This document shows positions 1-10,627 of a stretch of 64,000 nt of DNA, in pieces. The position numbers and the translations under genes were made by a program. Position 1 is the stretch's first letter; the number at the start of each line of letters is the position of its first letter. Below the pieces are notes generated by a model. It saw only the letters and a program-made list of their open reading frames with translations. It did not search any database and was not told the origin of the DNA. This DNA comes from Isoetes taiwanensis (Eukaryota > Streptophyta > Lycopodiopsida > Isoetales > Isoetaceae). The DNA lies in the NCBI GenBank assembly GCA_021234155.1, contig JAJEKV010000036.1:9937426-10001425 (forward strand), written 5' to 3'.

Positions 1-773
1 CTTGCCTACAACATTCTTGGTATTCAAAGACATGGATATTTCTTAAAGTGGACTAGTAAGTAGACTTCCCTTTTTTTGAGCTATGGAGATGGTCATTTCA
101 CCTACTATTCTTTGCCTATTAAAGATTGATTTTGTTGGCCAGGCGAATCTCAAGAAAACAAGTGTTCGAATATAAAATATTGGCACCTACTTGCTATGTT
201 CTGAACAAAAAGACAACAGACAAAAGAAAGAAAAGACAAACTACAAACGTTTGTATTTCATCATTCAGTCAAACAGATGAGCACTGCAAAACCGTTTGGA
301 ATGGATCCACATGTAAAGCGAAGGGACCACACCGTGGAATCTGGGGGTCCAGAACTTTTGTATTTCCTGCTCTGCGTTGAAACATAGAGTAAATACTTTA
401 AACCTTCAATATTTATATGAAACGGCGGGCCATGTTGCTCAGAGGGGTGTTTATCTACAACAAGAGAGTTGAAAGTGAAAGGATATACTAAAATACAATA
501 GAAAATGAGGACAATAAATGAATGAATGCCTTCTACCAAAACCTGTAAGAGCAACATCTGATTAAAATAATAAAATCAGTGATACAAAGAATCTGCAGAA
601 ATCCAAGGATAAAGAAGTGGATATTCTACAAAAAGTACAAGAGGGAGCCAAGGATTCTTGGAATACTATGCTCTTAAGCCAAGAAGCAAAAAATGAAGGA
701 TATATGAAGAAGGTTAGGGTTGAAGGGGTCAAAAGCTGATCTCTGCAAGCTCAAAAAGGGAGGAGACTTGGGA
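1..773. other. 3' flank of the receptor kinase gene, no gene seen
   Basis: This stretch lies downstream of the minus-strand receptor kinase. Short open frames exist on both strands but none shows a recognisable domain or codon pattern. It probably holds the kinase 3' untranslated region at its right end; no clear polyadenylation signal could be assigned. Confidence 0.5.
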
Positions 774-3404
774 TCAACTCTTGATCTCTTGAATCTCAAC
801 ATGAGGAGCCTTGCCTTTTTTTCTACTAGACTTACACAAGGCATAGGCATATTCTAACCTGCAAACAATATCACTCATAGTGGGCCTGTCTTTGCCTTCA
901 AGCCTCACACATTGCTCAGCAACTTCAGCCATCACACCAAGAGCCTCAATCTCATTTCCATGTGGCTTCTCCACAGCAGGATCTAGAATGGCTTCCAATT
1001 CATCTGCCAAGATGAGCGGGACCGCGAAATCCACCACCGTCGAAGGGGTTGATCCTGCACCGCCTTGCTTCTCGATCGCCCTCTTTCCAGTGATGATTTC
1101 CAAGAGCACCACACCAAAGCTATACACGTCACTTTTGGTAGACAATTGCTGTAGCCTGTAATACTCAGGATCCATGTAACCAACAGTTCCTGCAGCCATG
1201 AGGGAAAGATGAGATTGATCTTCTAGGGGTCCCATAAGTGAGAGGCCAAAATCTGAGACTCTAGCAGTCCAATCTGTATCAAGCAATATGTTGGAAGACT
1301 TGATGTCCCTATGAATGATAGGAGGTTCAGCATATTTGTGAAGATATTCGATCCCCCTTGCAGCCTGAAGTGCAATCTTTATTCTCAGATACCATGATCC
1401 AAGGGCAGAAGAAGGAAACAAACCATGAACATGATCATGGACAGTGCCATTAGGCATGAATTCATAGACAAGAAGCCTTTCTTCATCTTCTGCACAGAAG
1501 CCTACTAAACTGACTAAATGCTTGTGATGAAGCCTTGTTAAAAATTCCAACTCAGACTGAAATGCTGTTTCTTTCTCAAACCTTTTAGCATGGGGATGAA
1601 AGTCACCCCTTTTGATGGCAACTTGCCTGCCATCAGCCAAAACACCTCTGTAGACACTTCCAAAGCTACCAGCTCCGATTTTGTTATCTTCACTAAAACT
1701 TTCAGTTGCAAATGCCAACTCTTGAAAGGAAAATGCATCAGGCCTACCTCCAGCACTTCTTCGACTCCGGCTTCGGTTGAAGGAGCTTGCGCTTCTCTGC
1801 CTCATTGAAGTCGAGCTTCTCTGCCTCTTCATATGCTCAGAAATAGTCACACAACCATTATTCGCATTAACAGAGTGATGTATCTTTCTCTCCTCTTTTA
1901 CCCTGTGAAATCTCATCCACATACATGATGCAAAGGATATTATCCCTAATCCTGCTCCAAATGATCCCAAAACAATGCTTATGATTTCAGTTTTGCTTAA
2001 TCCCTTTTTTTTGCTGGAGTTAGAAGTTGGAGATGGATATACAGACGGCGATGGAGATGGCACCGGAGTTGGGCTCTTCAATTCCCCCAAAACACATTGT
2101 GTGTCTTGATCTTGGCTGCATTCCTGCTTTGCATAATATCCATCCGGGCATTTTTTGCAGCTCAGACAAACATAACCATCGCTGCAAATATTTTCCGTGC
2201 TACTCAGATTCCAAACCCTATATGATCCATCTGGGCAAGAATAAGAATAGTTTTTCTCACACACGCTGGGAAGAATTTCTGGCAAGGAAACCGCACCGGA
2301 ATTGTCAAAACCTTTGCCCCAGCAATAGACAGAATAGTTATCGTACAAAACTCCACAGGTAAAATAATCCCCGGCAGCTATGGAGGCAAAGGTAGTATTC
2401 TCAGGAGGGCTGCCGTAGTTATTCTCACCCCAGCATGTTACCGTCCGATCGTCGCTTCGGAGGCCACAGCTATGGAGGATTCCGAGAGCCAACTCGGAAA
2501 ATGTTGCGTTCGGAATTAGGGTTTGGCCCGCAGAATTATCTCCCCAGCAGTAGTTCTGCCTATAGGGGCCATATATCCCACAGGCATGGGATCCTCCAGC
2601 TTGAATGTGGAAGAATTCGCTTGTATTGGGCGCTTTTTCCATGCTGATGCTTCCCCAGCAATGCAGAGCGCTTTTATTTGAATCTATACCACAGGTGAAG
2701 CCTGATCCGGCAGCTATGGCAGAAAAGGATACATTCTCTGGCGGATTAGAAGAATAATCCCTCCAGCAATCTACCAGACCATTTTCATCCCTTATTCCGC
2801 AGACATGAGACTCTCCCACTGCAATGCTGGTGTATTTTTGCCTGGACAATCGTTTCGGCGTTATATTGCTTGAATTCCAGCAATATGGTAACCCAAATCC
2901 CTGCCTTAATCCGCAGAAAAACCCCTTCCCTCCACTCAATCCTGTAAATCCCGGCGGCCCTGCCCCCACTATGGTGCCGTTCTGCCAGCAGCTTATATTC
3001 TGATTTGATCCCGCCATTAGGCCGCAGATCGTTGCATTTGAATCGTATGCTGCCGCTAATGTCGCCATCGATCCCAATCCATTTGTTTCCGGTAGGTGGG
3101 CAAGAAGAAAGCAGATTATTAGTGCTATAGAGCAGAGAAATTTTTTTGCTTCGGCTCCCTTTAATATTTCTACTCTTAATCCATCAAAAACCCGTTTCGA
3201 AACTGATCCAAATAACCTCTTAAATCTATCAAACGAACAAACATCTGATTGGGTTTTCCCCTGTTCTTCACAGAATCGTCCCTGTTTGTCATAAAATCTG
3301 GCCTGTTCTTCATAAGATCTGCCATGTTCTTCGTAACATCTGTCCTCTCCTTCAAAAGATCTGCTCTCTTCTACGATCCCCTGTTTGTGGTCATATTTAC
3401 CCAT
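774..3404 (-). CDS. CRINKLY4-like receptor serine/threonine kinase
   Basis: Single uninterrupted frame of 876 residues. It should sit in the plasma membrane and signal in surface-cell or meristem patterning, as known CRINKLY4/ACR4 proteins do; the ligand is unknown. A hydrophobic signal-like segment lies at residues 88-104. Seven ectodomain repeats each end in a CW pair (residues 139, 175, 213, 249, 286, 324 and 361), as in the seven-bladed crinkly propeller. Cysteines between 382 and 437 form the TNFR-like part, followed by a Pro/Ser-rich stalk and a membrane segment near 473-497. The kinase is complete: GAGSFGSV at 577-584, the VAIK lysine at 598, HRDIKSSN at 698-705, DFG at 718 and DPE at 745. 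Absence of introns is usual for the family. The start is the only ATG upstream of the signal segment, which forces an unusual N-terminal extension of about 85 residues. Confidence 0.95.
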   Translation of the reverse strand: MGKYDHKQGIVEESRSFEGEDRCYEEHGRSYEEQARFYDKQGRFCEEQGKTQSDVCSFDRFKRLFGSVSKRVFDGLRVEILKGAEAKKFLCSIALIICFLLAHLPETNGLGSMATLAAAYDSNATICGLMAGSNQNISCWQNGTIVGAGPPGFTGLSGGKGFFCGLRQGFGLPYCWNSSNITPKRLSRQKYTSIAVGESHVCGIRDENGLVDCWRDYSSNPPENVSFSAIAAGSGFTCGIDSNKSALHCWGSISMEKAPNTSEFFHIQAGGSHACGIYGPYRQNYCWGDNSAGQTLIPNATFSELALGILHSCGLRSDDRTVTCWGENNYGSPPENTTFASIAAGDYFTCGVLYDNYSVYCWGKGFDNSGAVSLPEILPSVCEKNYSYSCPDGSYRVWNLSSTENICSDGYVCLSCKKCPDGYYAKQECSQDQDTQCVLGELKSPTPVPSPSPSVYPSPTSNSSKKKGLSKTEIISIVLGSFGAGLGIISFASCMWMRFHRVKEERKIHHSVNANNGCVTISEHMKRQRSSTSMRQRSASSFNRSRSRRSAGGRPDAFSFQELAFATESFSEDNKIGAGSFGSVYRGVLADGRQVAIKRGDFHPHAKRFEKETAFQSELEFLTRLHHKHLVSLVGFCAEDEERLLVYEFMPNGTVHDHVHGLFPSSALGSWYLRIKIALQAARGIEYLHKYAEPPIIHRDIKSSNILLDTDWTARVSDFGLSLMGPLEDQSHLSLMAAGTVGYMDPEYYRLQQLSTKSDVYSFGVVLLEIITGKRAIEKQGGAGSTPSTVVDFAVPLILADELEAILDPAVEKPHGNEIEALGVMAEVAEQCVRLEGKDRPTMSDIVCRLEYAYALCKSSRKKGKAPHVEIQEIKS
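3255..3371 (-). repeat. Coding 21-bp minisatellite in the kinase N-terminus
   Basis: Residues 12-50 of the receptor kinase consist of imperfect seven-residue units (EESRSFE, GEDRCYE, EHGRSYE, EQARFYD, KQGRFCE), encoded by five to six copies of a 21-bp DNA repeat. The units precede the signal-like segment, so they would lie on the cytosolic side or be removed. I know of no such repeat in CRINKLY4 proteins of flowering plants. Confidence 0.8.
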
Positions 3405-4687
3405 TTCAATCCAAGGATATGATTTTTGGCCTTAATCCACATCCTTCTCTTCTTCACCATCTAAACCCAATGACATCTGAAGAAGAGCGGAAAGCTTCTA
3501 ATCTGAGTATGAATCTGCCAAAATTTGATAAAAACATGAAAGATGTGGAAAAAATCTCTACCGGATTGAAATAAAGGAGGCAGCAACTTGGCCGGAGAAG
3601 CTATGGAGCAGAATGGTGCAGAAGCTATGGGGCAGCGACGTATATGCGAGCCTTACACGCCTGGCGGCACTGAAACAGTAGGTCAGGCCATTATCCAGAA
3701 GGTAGAACCGTTCCAATGAACCTGGTTTTTTTAATGGCTCCGTTCCGGAAGGGCCATGTCCTGGGAATCCGCCATAGCCAGAGCTCGGTCTAACACGACG
3801 GCATACTGTACGCGTGTTTGAAGCGACCTTTGACTAGTACTGTCCCTTGCCCGTATAAATACGCCCCGTATATCCACATGACGTATTTGTCCATCCTCAC
3901 CCTTGGTTGCCAACATAGGCTCGATCTGGCCCCTCCGTTTTCTTGCGCCCAGATTGTAAGGTTTGACTTGCATTTGTATGTTGGCAAAATATTTTCGTTT
4001 TTCAAACTTCGAATTGTGTCCTTCAACCAAATACGTGGAAGCTTGCCTAGGCCCCCTTTTTTTTTCCCTTATTAATTTACTTTCCATTTTCGTGTAATGA
4101 ATCCTTGTTTGTCAGTCTACATTTTTGGTGGATTTTATTGTTGGCCTTGGCCCCCCATCTTGAGGTCACATGTCGATTTTTGAACACATGTCAAATCACA
4201 TGTCTCCAATTATTGCACACACGCTCGCCTTCATTTCCTGTGTTTGGCACCAACATGAATTTCGTTTTGATCACAATACTAGACTCCATTGTGACTCCAT
4301 ATCTACTCTATTTTGGCAACATGATGAATTTCTCTTCGGCCTTTTCAACAAAATCAATTGACATTGCAATTGCTTATTTTTTGCTCAATTCTCACAAGAT
4401 CCATTCTTATTTCCTTTCAATTCCATCCAATGGATGAGATCATCTTAGCGGATGAGATCGTCTTCCCTCTAGATCCATCCAATGGATCAAATGATGCGTA
4501 TGCCATAATGGTTGTATATCAACGGTAGAATACTATGGGTAAGCATATGCTGCATTTTGAAACCGTTTCAACCACATCAAACTCTCAGCATATGACATGT
4601 ACATATCATTAGTTCGATCCATATTACAACATCTATAAATATTAAGGCCACATCAACATGTCTGATTACTTCAAGTGGGTTGTTGTA
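3405..4687. other. 5' flank of the receptor kinase, no supported gene
   Basis: Directly upstream of the kinase ATG is a CT-rich stretch that may be its 5' leader. A minus-strand frame of 118 codons (3731-4087) is open but has no recognisable domain. A TATAAATA string lies at about 3855 on the plus strand without an evident gene. The rest is AT-rich with nothing identifiable. Confidence 0.4.
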
Positions 4688-4806
4688 TAGGGGAATGGAG
4701 GTTGGGACTCCATTCCCGGTTTTACAGGTGGGGTCCCGCGACCGGCGTTAGCCGGGAGCGGGTCACCTGCAAAACCGAGAATGGAGGACCAACCTCCATT
4801 CCCCTA
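4688..4806. repeat. Long hairpin of fold-back copy 1
   Basis: Arms of about 50 nt beginning TAGGGGAATGGAGGTTGG pair around a core of the form GCGACCGGCGTTAGCCGGGA. The core is almost identical in copy 2, while the arms differ but still pair. Confidence 0.8.
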
Positions 4807-5480
4807 CAAAATAGAAATGGGGGAGTTGTTTCATGGGGCAAAGACAGAGTTTTACAAGATCAACAAGATATTGCAGAGTTTCTAAGAGGCTTTTCAGCAA
4901 GATTTAAGCAAGATTTTGCAGGTGGGAAAGATTTCTGAGCAAGATTTTGGAGATTTTTTAAAAGCAGGGTTTTTCGACTGAGTCTCTACTTCTGGTTTGC
5001 TATCTTACATGCCCTGCAGAGCAAACAACAACTGATTAACAAAAAAAACACTAGGGTGCAAAGAACTGCAGAGGTCCAGAACTATTGAGCTCGCATCTGC
5101 TTGAAGAACTGATCGCAGAGCTCGAAGAAGAACTGCTCGAAGATCTTGATTGCGAAGCTCGAAGAAGAACCGGTGCAAAGTTCGCATTTGCACAGATCGA
5201 AGAACAACCCTGAAGAAATCTTTTAGCAGAGATCGAAGTTTGCATTTAGCAGAGAACAACCCCGAAGTTGGCATTTGCAGAGATCTTTTAGCAGAGATCG
5301 AAGAACAACCCTGAAAAAAAAATGCGGCAAAGAATCCTAAGCAGAACCCTAAAAAATAACCTGCCCAGCCAGTTACGCGGAATGGGTCCACCCGACTTTC
5401 ATTCCGCATTATAGATAAGTGCCATGTGGCATCACCAGATTGCACGCCAGCAAATTTAGACGACCCCCATTTCTATTTTG
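4688..5480. mobile_element. Fold-back element, copy 1
   Basis: The left end is a long imperfect hairpin (4688-4806). Immediately inside it lies CAAAATAGAAATGGGGG (4807-4823), matched perfectly in inverse by 5464-5480 at the right end. Near the right end are a second hairpin (GCGGAATG at 5377-5384 pairing with 5400-5407) and the palindrome TGCCATGTGGCA. The same order of parts occurs in a second copy at 7212-7503, so this is a repeated element. The interior (about 4990-5330) is made of degenerate repeats of GCAGAGATCGAAGAACAACC and has no convincing gene. It does not match a superfamily I can name. Confidence 0.6.
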
Positions 5481-5747
5481 TGTGTTGAACTTCATGGTAG
5501 GTAATTATAACGTATGCGACACCACCAAATGTTAACATCTCACAACATCTGATTGTCTTAAAACTTCCTATCTAAAACAGCACTTCTTCTAGAAGCTTGA
5601 GGTATGGGTGGTGATGCTCCATCATTGCCTATACATACCAATTGCCATAGACTTCAAGAGAGGCACACCGCCCTTCAAATCCTTCGAAAGGACATTTGAT
5701 ATTAGACTTAAGCCACATCCTTTGTTATAGACAATAGCATTACGTAA

Positions 5748-5906
5748 TAGGGAATCTACGCCCCGAGGGTATTCCGCCGAGGAATTTCCGAGGCGGCGCC
5801 GCCAGCTGAGGCGGCGCACGAGCGGCGGAGCCGCGAGTGCTCCGCCGAGGCTGGTGGCTCCGCCGAGGAATATTCTGAGGGGGATACCTGAGGACAGTAG
5901 ATTCCC
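5748..5906. mobile_element. Small GC-rich MITE, probably hAT-type
   Basis: Ends TAGGGAATCTAC and GTAGATTCCC are inverted copies. They are flanked on both sides by the 8-bp palindrome TTACGTAA (5740-5747 and 5907-5914), which fits the 8-bp target duplication of hAT elements. The interior is GC-rich with repeated TCCGCCGAGG. It sits in the left end of the next element. Confidence 0.6.
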
Positions 5907-5910
5907 TTAC

Positions 5911-6579
5911 GTAATGCACACCTGGCAGAATTACGAACAGGAAAAATATGCTGAAGAGAGAAAGTTGAACGGCTATGGCACAAATTTTCCCTTCAATGGC
6001 TATGCCTGATGAAACTGGGCTATCAGAGCTTTGATTTGAAGGCCGGAATGCTTCAGAAATGCTTCTTTCATGCCCGAAATGCTTCTTTCATCCCCATCGG
6101 AGCTTTTGATGCATGCACAACAGGGAAAAATGCAGGAACATAAGGGCATGAAACGTCACAGAAAAGAAACAAAACTCACAGAAAAGAAACAAAACTTACT
6201 AAATGAAGAGATGATCTCCGGCTATTCTGGCTCTCTGGCTTTCCTCAATGAATTTGCTCCGCTTCAGGCTATTTCAGCTAGATCTGTCGCTATTCAGGCT
6301 ATTCCGGCTAGATCTCTGGCTATTCATGGAGATATTCATGAAGAAGCTATTCCGGCTAGATCTCTGACTATTCACGCTGCTCTCTTTCAAACATCCGGCA
6401 GCAGTGCTTCAGACGAAGAGATTTGAAGGAAGGTCGCCAGAAGATTTGAAGGTCATTGCTCCGCCATAGTCCGCCATAGCCACAAAATATTGGCGGCGCC
6501 GCTATACACAGGCGGAGAGAGAATTGCGCGGGGTAAAATATGCAGAAAAAGGCAGTAATTCTGCCTAGGTGTGCATTAC
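5911..6579. mobile_element. Non-autonomous element with 24-bp inverted ends
   Basis: The left end 5911-5934 (GTAATGCACACCTGGCAG and on) is an inverted near-copy of 6555-6579, with one extra base on the right. No transposase frame is present. The interior carries a short minisatellite. The MITE at 5748-5906 is inserted at or beside its left end. Confidence 0.6.
6275..6375 (+). repeat. Minisatellite with GCTAGATCT units
   Basis: Three to four imperfect copies of a unit reading roughly GCTATTCCGGCTAGATCTCT followed by GGCTATTCA lie head to tail inside the inverted-repeat element. Confidence 0.7.
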
Positions 6580-7211
6580 TTGCATATTGAAAATGGTGTC
6601 TTCTAAAGAAGGAGAAACAATGAGCGTATAGGTAGTGCTTTAGAGGTACAAATATCATAGTAAATTATATGAGATCCATTCTGCATGTAACGGACTAGGC
6701 CAATTGATGGGTCAATATATAAGTATTTATATGCCTATGTACATATATGCATGGCATGCATAAATACATGCTTGGGTGGAGAGCATAAAAGCAAGGGTTT
6801 TGCTTCTTTTGAGGAGGATTTTACAAGAGCTTTTGTAAAGCGTGAAGGCAGAGGAGCATCGAGGAGGCAAAGACTTGGGAGATTGCATTCGAATTGCATC
6901 AGGGCAGCCGAGGAAGCTAGAGCTGCAAAGCACTACATCAATCTTCTTCTTAAAGGTGGGGATTTTCATTGGTTAAATCTGAGGTACATGGGCTGCCATG
7001 ATTAGATTAATGCATTATTTGATAAGAAGGATTGGAATTTTTATAAGCGATCAGAATTTGAACAAGAATAGCCACGATGAGATTTGAGTAGGAAAAACTA
7101 AGTCTGAGAATATAGTTCCTCTGGCATGGGTTGGGCATGGTTAGAACATAAGGGTCAATTTGCCTTGGAGTAGTCTGATGAATCGACCTTTTGAGAATTG
7201 CCATGATGTAT
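6580..7211. other. Intergenic, one small ORF of unknown status
   Basis: A plus-strand frame of 84 codons (6751-7005) has a basic, alanine- and arginine-rich composition and a TATATAAG string about 40 bp upstream. No domain is recognised. It may be chance or an exon remnant; nothing else is seen. Confidence 0.25.
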
Positions 7212-7328
7212 GGGGGGAAGCAAATCGGGACCCCCTTCCGCAGTGGACAAGGGGAGCCTCGCGACCGGCGACAGCCGGGAGCGAGTCCCCTGCCCACTGC
7301 GGAAGGGGGGACCGATTTGCTTCCCCCC
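7212..7328. repeat. Long hairpin of fold-back copy 2
   Basis: Arms starting GGGGGGAAGCAAATCGG pair over about 49 nt around the core GCGACCGGCGACAGCCGGGA. The arm length from the outer G-run to the core is 49 nt in both copies, although about 40% of arm positions differ. Confidence 0.8.
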
Positions 7329-7503
7329 ACAACATGGAAGATGGGAGCTGCGTTTTTTTTACCGATTCTTGTTCCTGATTGCACCGGCTTGATCTTGATC
7401 TTCACCGGCTGAGCGGAATGGCAGCCCCTCTTTCCATTCCGGAGTGTAGGGGACTGCCACATGGCAGCACCAGGATGATTCCGGCGACCCATCTTCCATG
7501 TTG
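7212..7503. mobile_element. Fold-back element, copy 2 (short)
   Basis: It has the same layout as copy 1 in 292 bp. A long left hairpin (7212-7328) is followed by CAACATGGAAGATGGG (7330-7345), which is perfectly inverted at 7488-7503. A second hairpin has CGGAATGG at 7414-7421 pairing with 7434-7441, and the palindrome TGCCACATGGCA follows. The large internal part of copy 1 is absent. Confidence 0.65.
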
Positions 7504-8828
7504 GTGTCGAGTTTGTCTTCTGTGCCTTTTTGTTTGTTTACATTTATTTTAACCATCTCTTTATTGTGCTTTTGTTACATTATTGTAGATGCAATCATTC
7601 AAAGTGGAGATACATGGTTTGAATAAGTAAATTCACGAAGAGATAACTATTGATGAAAGAATTATGATACTTTAGTGACTCAGAAGATGTAATAGTTGTA
7701 TCAATTATGTCACGAGGTAAGGAAAGTGGGTTTTTAATTATGAGTTATTAAAACCTTAGCTAAAAGTCTTTAAGATAAATAAGATGAGTAGACCTTTATG
7801 CAAAATTGGGTCATGGGAAGTTATGGGAGCTTTTGAAACTAAGTTACGGCATGGATAACATTAGTCTAATAAAATACCTATGGTATTAAGTGTGGTATGG
7901 ACAACCTCGGCAAGAGTATAAGCTATTAGTAAATAAACATCATGTATAATAAATGTCGTAACGAGCATCATATGTCCATGGTCTTGCATTGCACCATAGT
8001 TGCCTTGACATTATTTCTATTGGATCCTCCGGGGTCGGGCTTCCAGGTTTGTGGCCTGGGTTGCTCTAGCATGTTCATGTCATCTGTATTTCTATTTGCT
8101 CCATGACATCGGGCGTAGTTCTCCTGGCAAGAACGCTATGCCAACTCATAGACTCCATGGTAAGAGGTCCTCCAGTGGCAGACGTGGGCTGGGAAGATAT
8201 GCACATATGAGGTTCAGCCCACCACTCCGGCTACAAGGCTTGGAATGTAAGCTAGCTGGGCAATTTTTTGCTAACAGGGCTACATGTAGGCTGACTGAGC
8301 TTCCCACTGTCCTGGAGCTATGCATCTTTATGGTTTGTTACTTTGACTATATTCTTTGGTTTTGATGCTCATGTGTTGTATTTCATTTTATTACATTGTT
8401 ATTGTCTAGCACTTTAGTCATGTAGGATCTAGTGTCTTCATTTGTGCTTATGTTCTTGTTATCCAAGATTTTCAAGATGTTCCACGCATGCAAAGGGGGC
8501 TTTGGGATCTCCACTTAGTCACGAGGACTAACCCCATTGAGTGCATACCAGTGAATGAGCAAGGCAGCAGTCAGACGGATGGCGACATTGGGATCGTAGT
8601 TGAGTTGGAAGCTTCTGGATTATTTGTTGAGTTAAATATTATGAATGTATTGAGGATAACATTTCCTTTAGATATTGCTACAAGTGATCATGATTATGTT
8701 ACAATTGATCTTGGATTATTTGAATAAGAATATTCGATTCTTTACCATATTGCATTTACGAACCTGACAAGAGTTTTATAACCGATTTGCCAGGAGGGTC
8801 AACTCGGCAGGCTCGTCACACTGCACCA
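7504..8828. other. Intergenic, nothing identified
   Basis: Short plus-strand frames at 8051-8365 and 8488-8727 have no recognisable domain. No RNA gene or repeat was found. Confidence 0.4.
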
Positions 8829-9164
8829 CTGCAAAGAAAAATGAATGCACTTAATTCCATCTTTGAATTGTTGCTCCTCAGCCTTCATTCTAGCTTGTCT
8901 AACTTTCTCACTTTTCATAGCTTTAATTTGATACAACACTTGTTTCTCCAGTACCCCCGCAATAATCTTTAAATCATGGTAAAGACAGTTATCCTCAGCC
9001 TCGGTTGCCCGAGCATTGTCCCACTACTTTGCAAAAGATTTAATAGCAAATGTAGTTGCTTCACCTGAGTAATAAAGCATAGGGCCAACGATGAATCTGC
9101 CTATAGCTTTAAACTCATTTTCTTCTAAAAACTTGATTAGGCTTAAAATAAGTTCTGGTTGGAC
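8829..9164 (-). pseudogene. Coding remnant of unknown family, one in-frame stop
   Basis: Read on the minus strand from 9164, the frame stays open for 112 codons apart from one TAG (9024-9026). It gives protein-like sequence: an amphipathic start (VQPELILSLIKFLEENEF), then IGRFIVGPMLYYSGEATTFA, and after the stop a helical Lys/Glu-rich stretch (IIAGVLEKQVLYQIKAMKSE). The composition and helix periodicity look like a real protein that has decayed. I do not recognise the family. A MITE at 9204-9566 cuts the region just upstream, so the beginning may be lost or displaced. Confidence 0.5.
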
Positions 9165-9203
9165 TTAGATGAGTAGCTATATTGCTAAAAAAAACTAGCC
9201 ATA

Positions 9204-9566
9204 TGGGTCCAACACATTTAAATTAAAATCCCCCTTAAACCCCCTTTGGTTTGGGTGCATATTCACACGGGGGGTGACTCCGGGCAACGAGAGCTGTTGG
9301 ATAGGCATATTCACCCCTTATTCCTTAATCTATACCGTACGTAAAGTTCCTCGTTTGTGGGGTATGCAAGTACAAAATTTGCTATACTGTATAACAAGAT
9401 TCGCAAAATACTATAAGATTTCAAGCGGAATACTATATGATGTTGTTTTCGTACGTGCAAAATACAATTATGAGGGCTCTCGCTGCCCTACGTCACCCCC
9501 CGTGTGAATATGCACCCAAACCAAAGGGGGTTTAAGGGGGATTTTAATTTAAATGTGTTGGACCCA
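9204..9566. mobile_element. MITE with perfect 75-bp terminal inverted repeats
   Basis: The segment 9204-9278, starting TGGGTCCAACACATTTAAAT, is exactly the inverse complement of 9492-9566. The 213-bp centre has no coding capacity. Target duplications are not obvious. A diverged copy of the centre is found at 18794-19025. Confidence 0.9.
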
Positions 9567-10481
9567 ATGGTTGTGTTAATTAATGTCAATGGTAGTTATG
9601 TGTTGGTTGTTAATGTCAATGGTTGCTATGTGTTGGTTGTTATGTGTTGGGGGATTTAATTTTTACATGTTGGATGTTAATGGTTTGTGTTGCAAAATTT
9701 TTTTTTTTTTTTGTTTTCCGGGCCTTAGAGACGCGATCCCCCCTCCTCCCCGGTGTGACAAAAATTTTAGAATTCAAACCAGAAAAAAACTAGAATTCAT
9801 TTTAGGCTTTCATCACCTATAGCTTTTGAATTTGATGACAATAGAACATAAGTAAAAGTTACTATAAAGATAGAGCAGATTGATCCCATTATTCTGAAAG
9901 TCATAAAATTTGCAACACAAAAAAAAAAAACCCCATTATTATGCTACATATTGTTACTTCGCTACAACTATTTCTCTTTCACAATGACACCATTGTTTAT
10001 CAATCCATATGATTTTGAATGCTCCATCTCTAGCTTAAAGGTAATGCATGATTCACCTTATGGTTCGATTAAAGTTCCAAACCTACAATATAAATGCATT
10101 CTTGTGGCCACTATTTGACCGATCTGCGTGACATGGAAAAGGGCGGGAATAATCCGCTTTGTTGTTGTGCATAAGAATCCGTTTGTTGATTGAAGCTAAA
10201 GGTCGGCCGCTATGAACAATCCGGCAGCCGGGAATATCCAAGAGTTGGAAGCAAACAGAGGGCCTAAACTTGAATCTGCAAAGAAATCTTAGGAAGGAAA
10301 CAAAAAAGGGGTTTTGCAAAGACTACATTGTAGAATCGTGAAACCAATACCTCGTAAAAAAAAAAACATTATGCTAACTGAAGAAACATTAAAAAATAAA
10401 TACCTTTGTAAGTGTGAGCAAAAAATCCATCTCGTGGTAGTAAAATCCACTCCGGCAATAAGAATCCAAGAGGGCAAGTAC
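9567..10481. other. Intergenic with a short tandem repeat
   Basis: Positions 9570-9680 repeat variants of GTCAATGGTTGCTATGTGTT. The remainder is AT-rich. The string TTATTATGCTACATATTG near 9937 also occurs at the end of the dispersed repeats at 10.8 and 21.2 kb. No gene was seen. Confidence 0.45.
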
Positions 10482-10620
10482 ACATGCATATGCACACATG
10501 CACACACATGCACACATGCACATGCACTTGCACATGCACAATACACATGCACACACATGCACATGCATGTGCACATGCACATGCATACACATGCGTAGTG
10601 TTCATGCACAAACACATGCA
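10482..10620. repeat. CACATG-type microsatellite
   Basis: About 140 bp of CACATG and CACACATG units. All six frames are open through it, so its open frames carry no coding signal. Confidence 0.9.
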
Positions 10621-10627
10621 GAGAAAG

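Noticed and set aside
880-2647. Plus-strand and alternate-frame ORFs over the receptor kinase
   Set aside because: They are shadows of the intact minus-strand kinase gene.
3731-4087. Minus-strand ORF of 118 codons
   Set aside because: Open but without domain, conserved motif or convincing signals; kept only as a remark in the intergenic entry.
4681-7503. Helitron or hammerhead-type retrozyme
   Set aside because: No Helitron-type CTRR end and no hammerhead core (CUGAUGA with GAAA) could be found in the fold-back elements.
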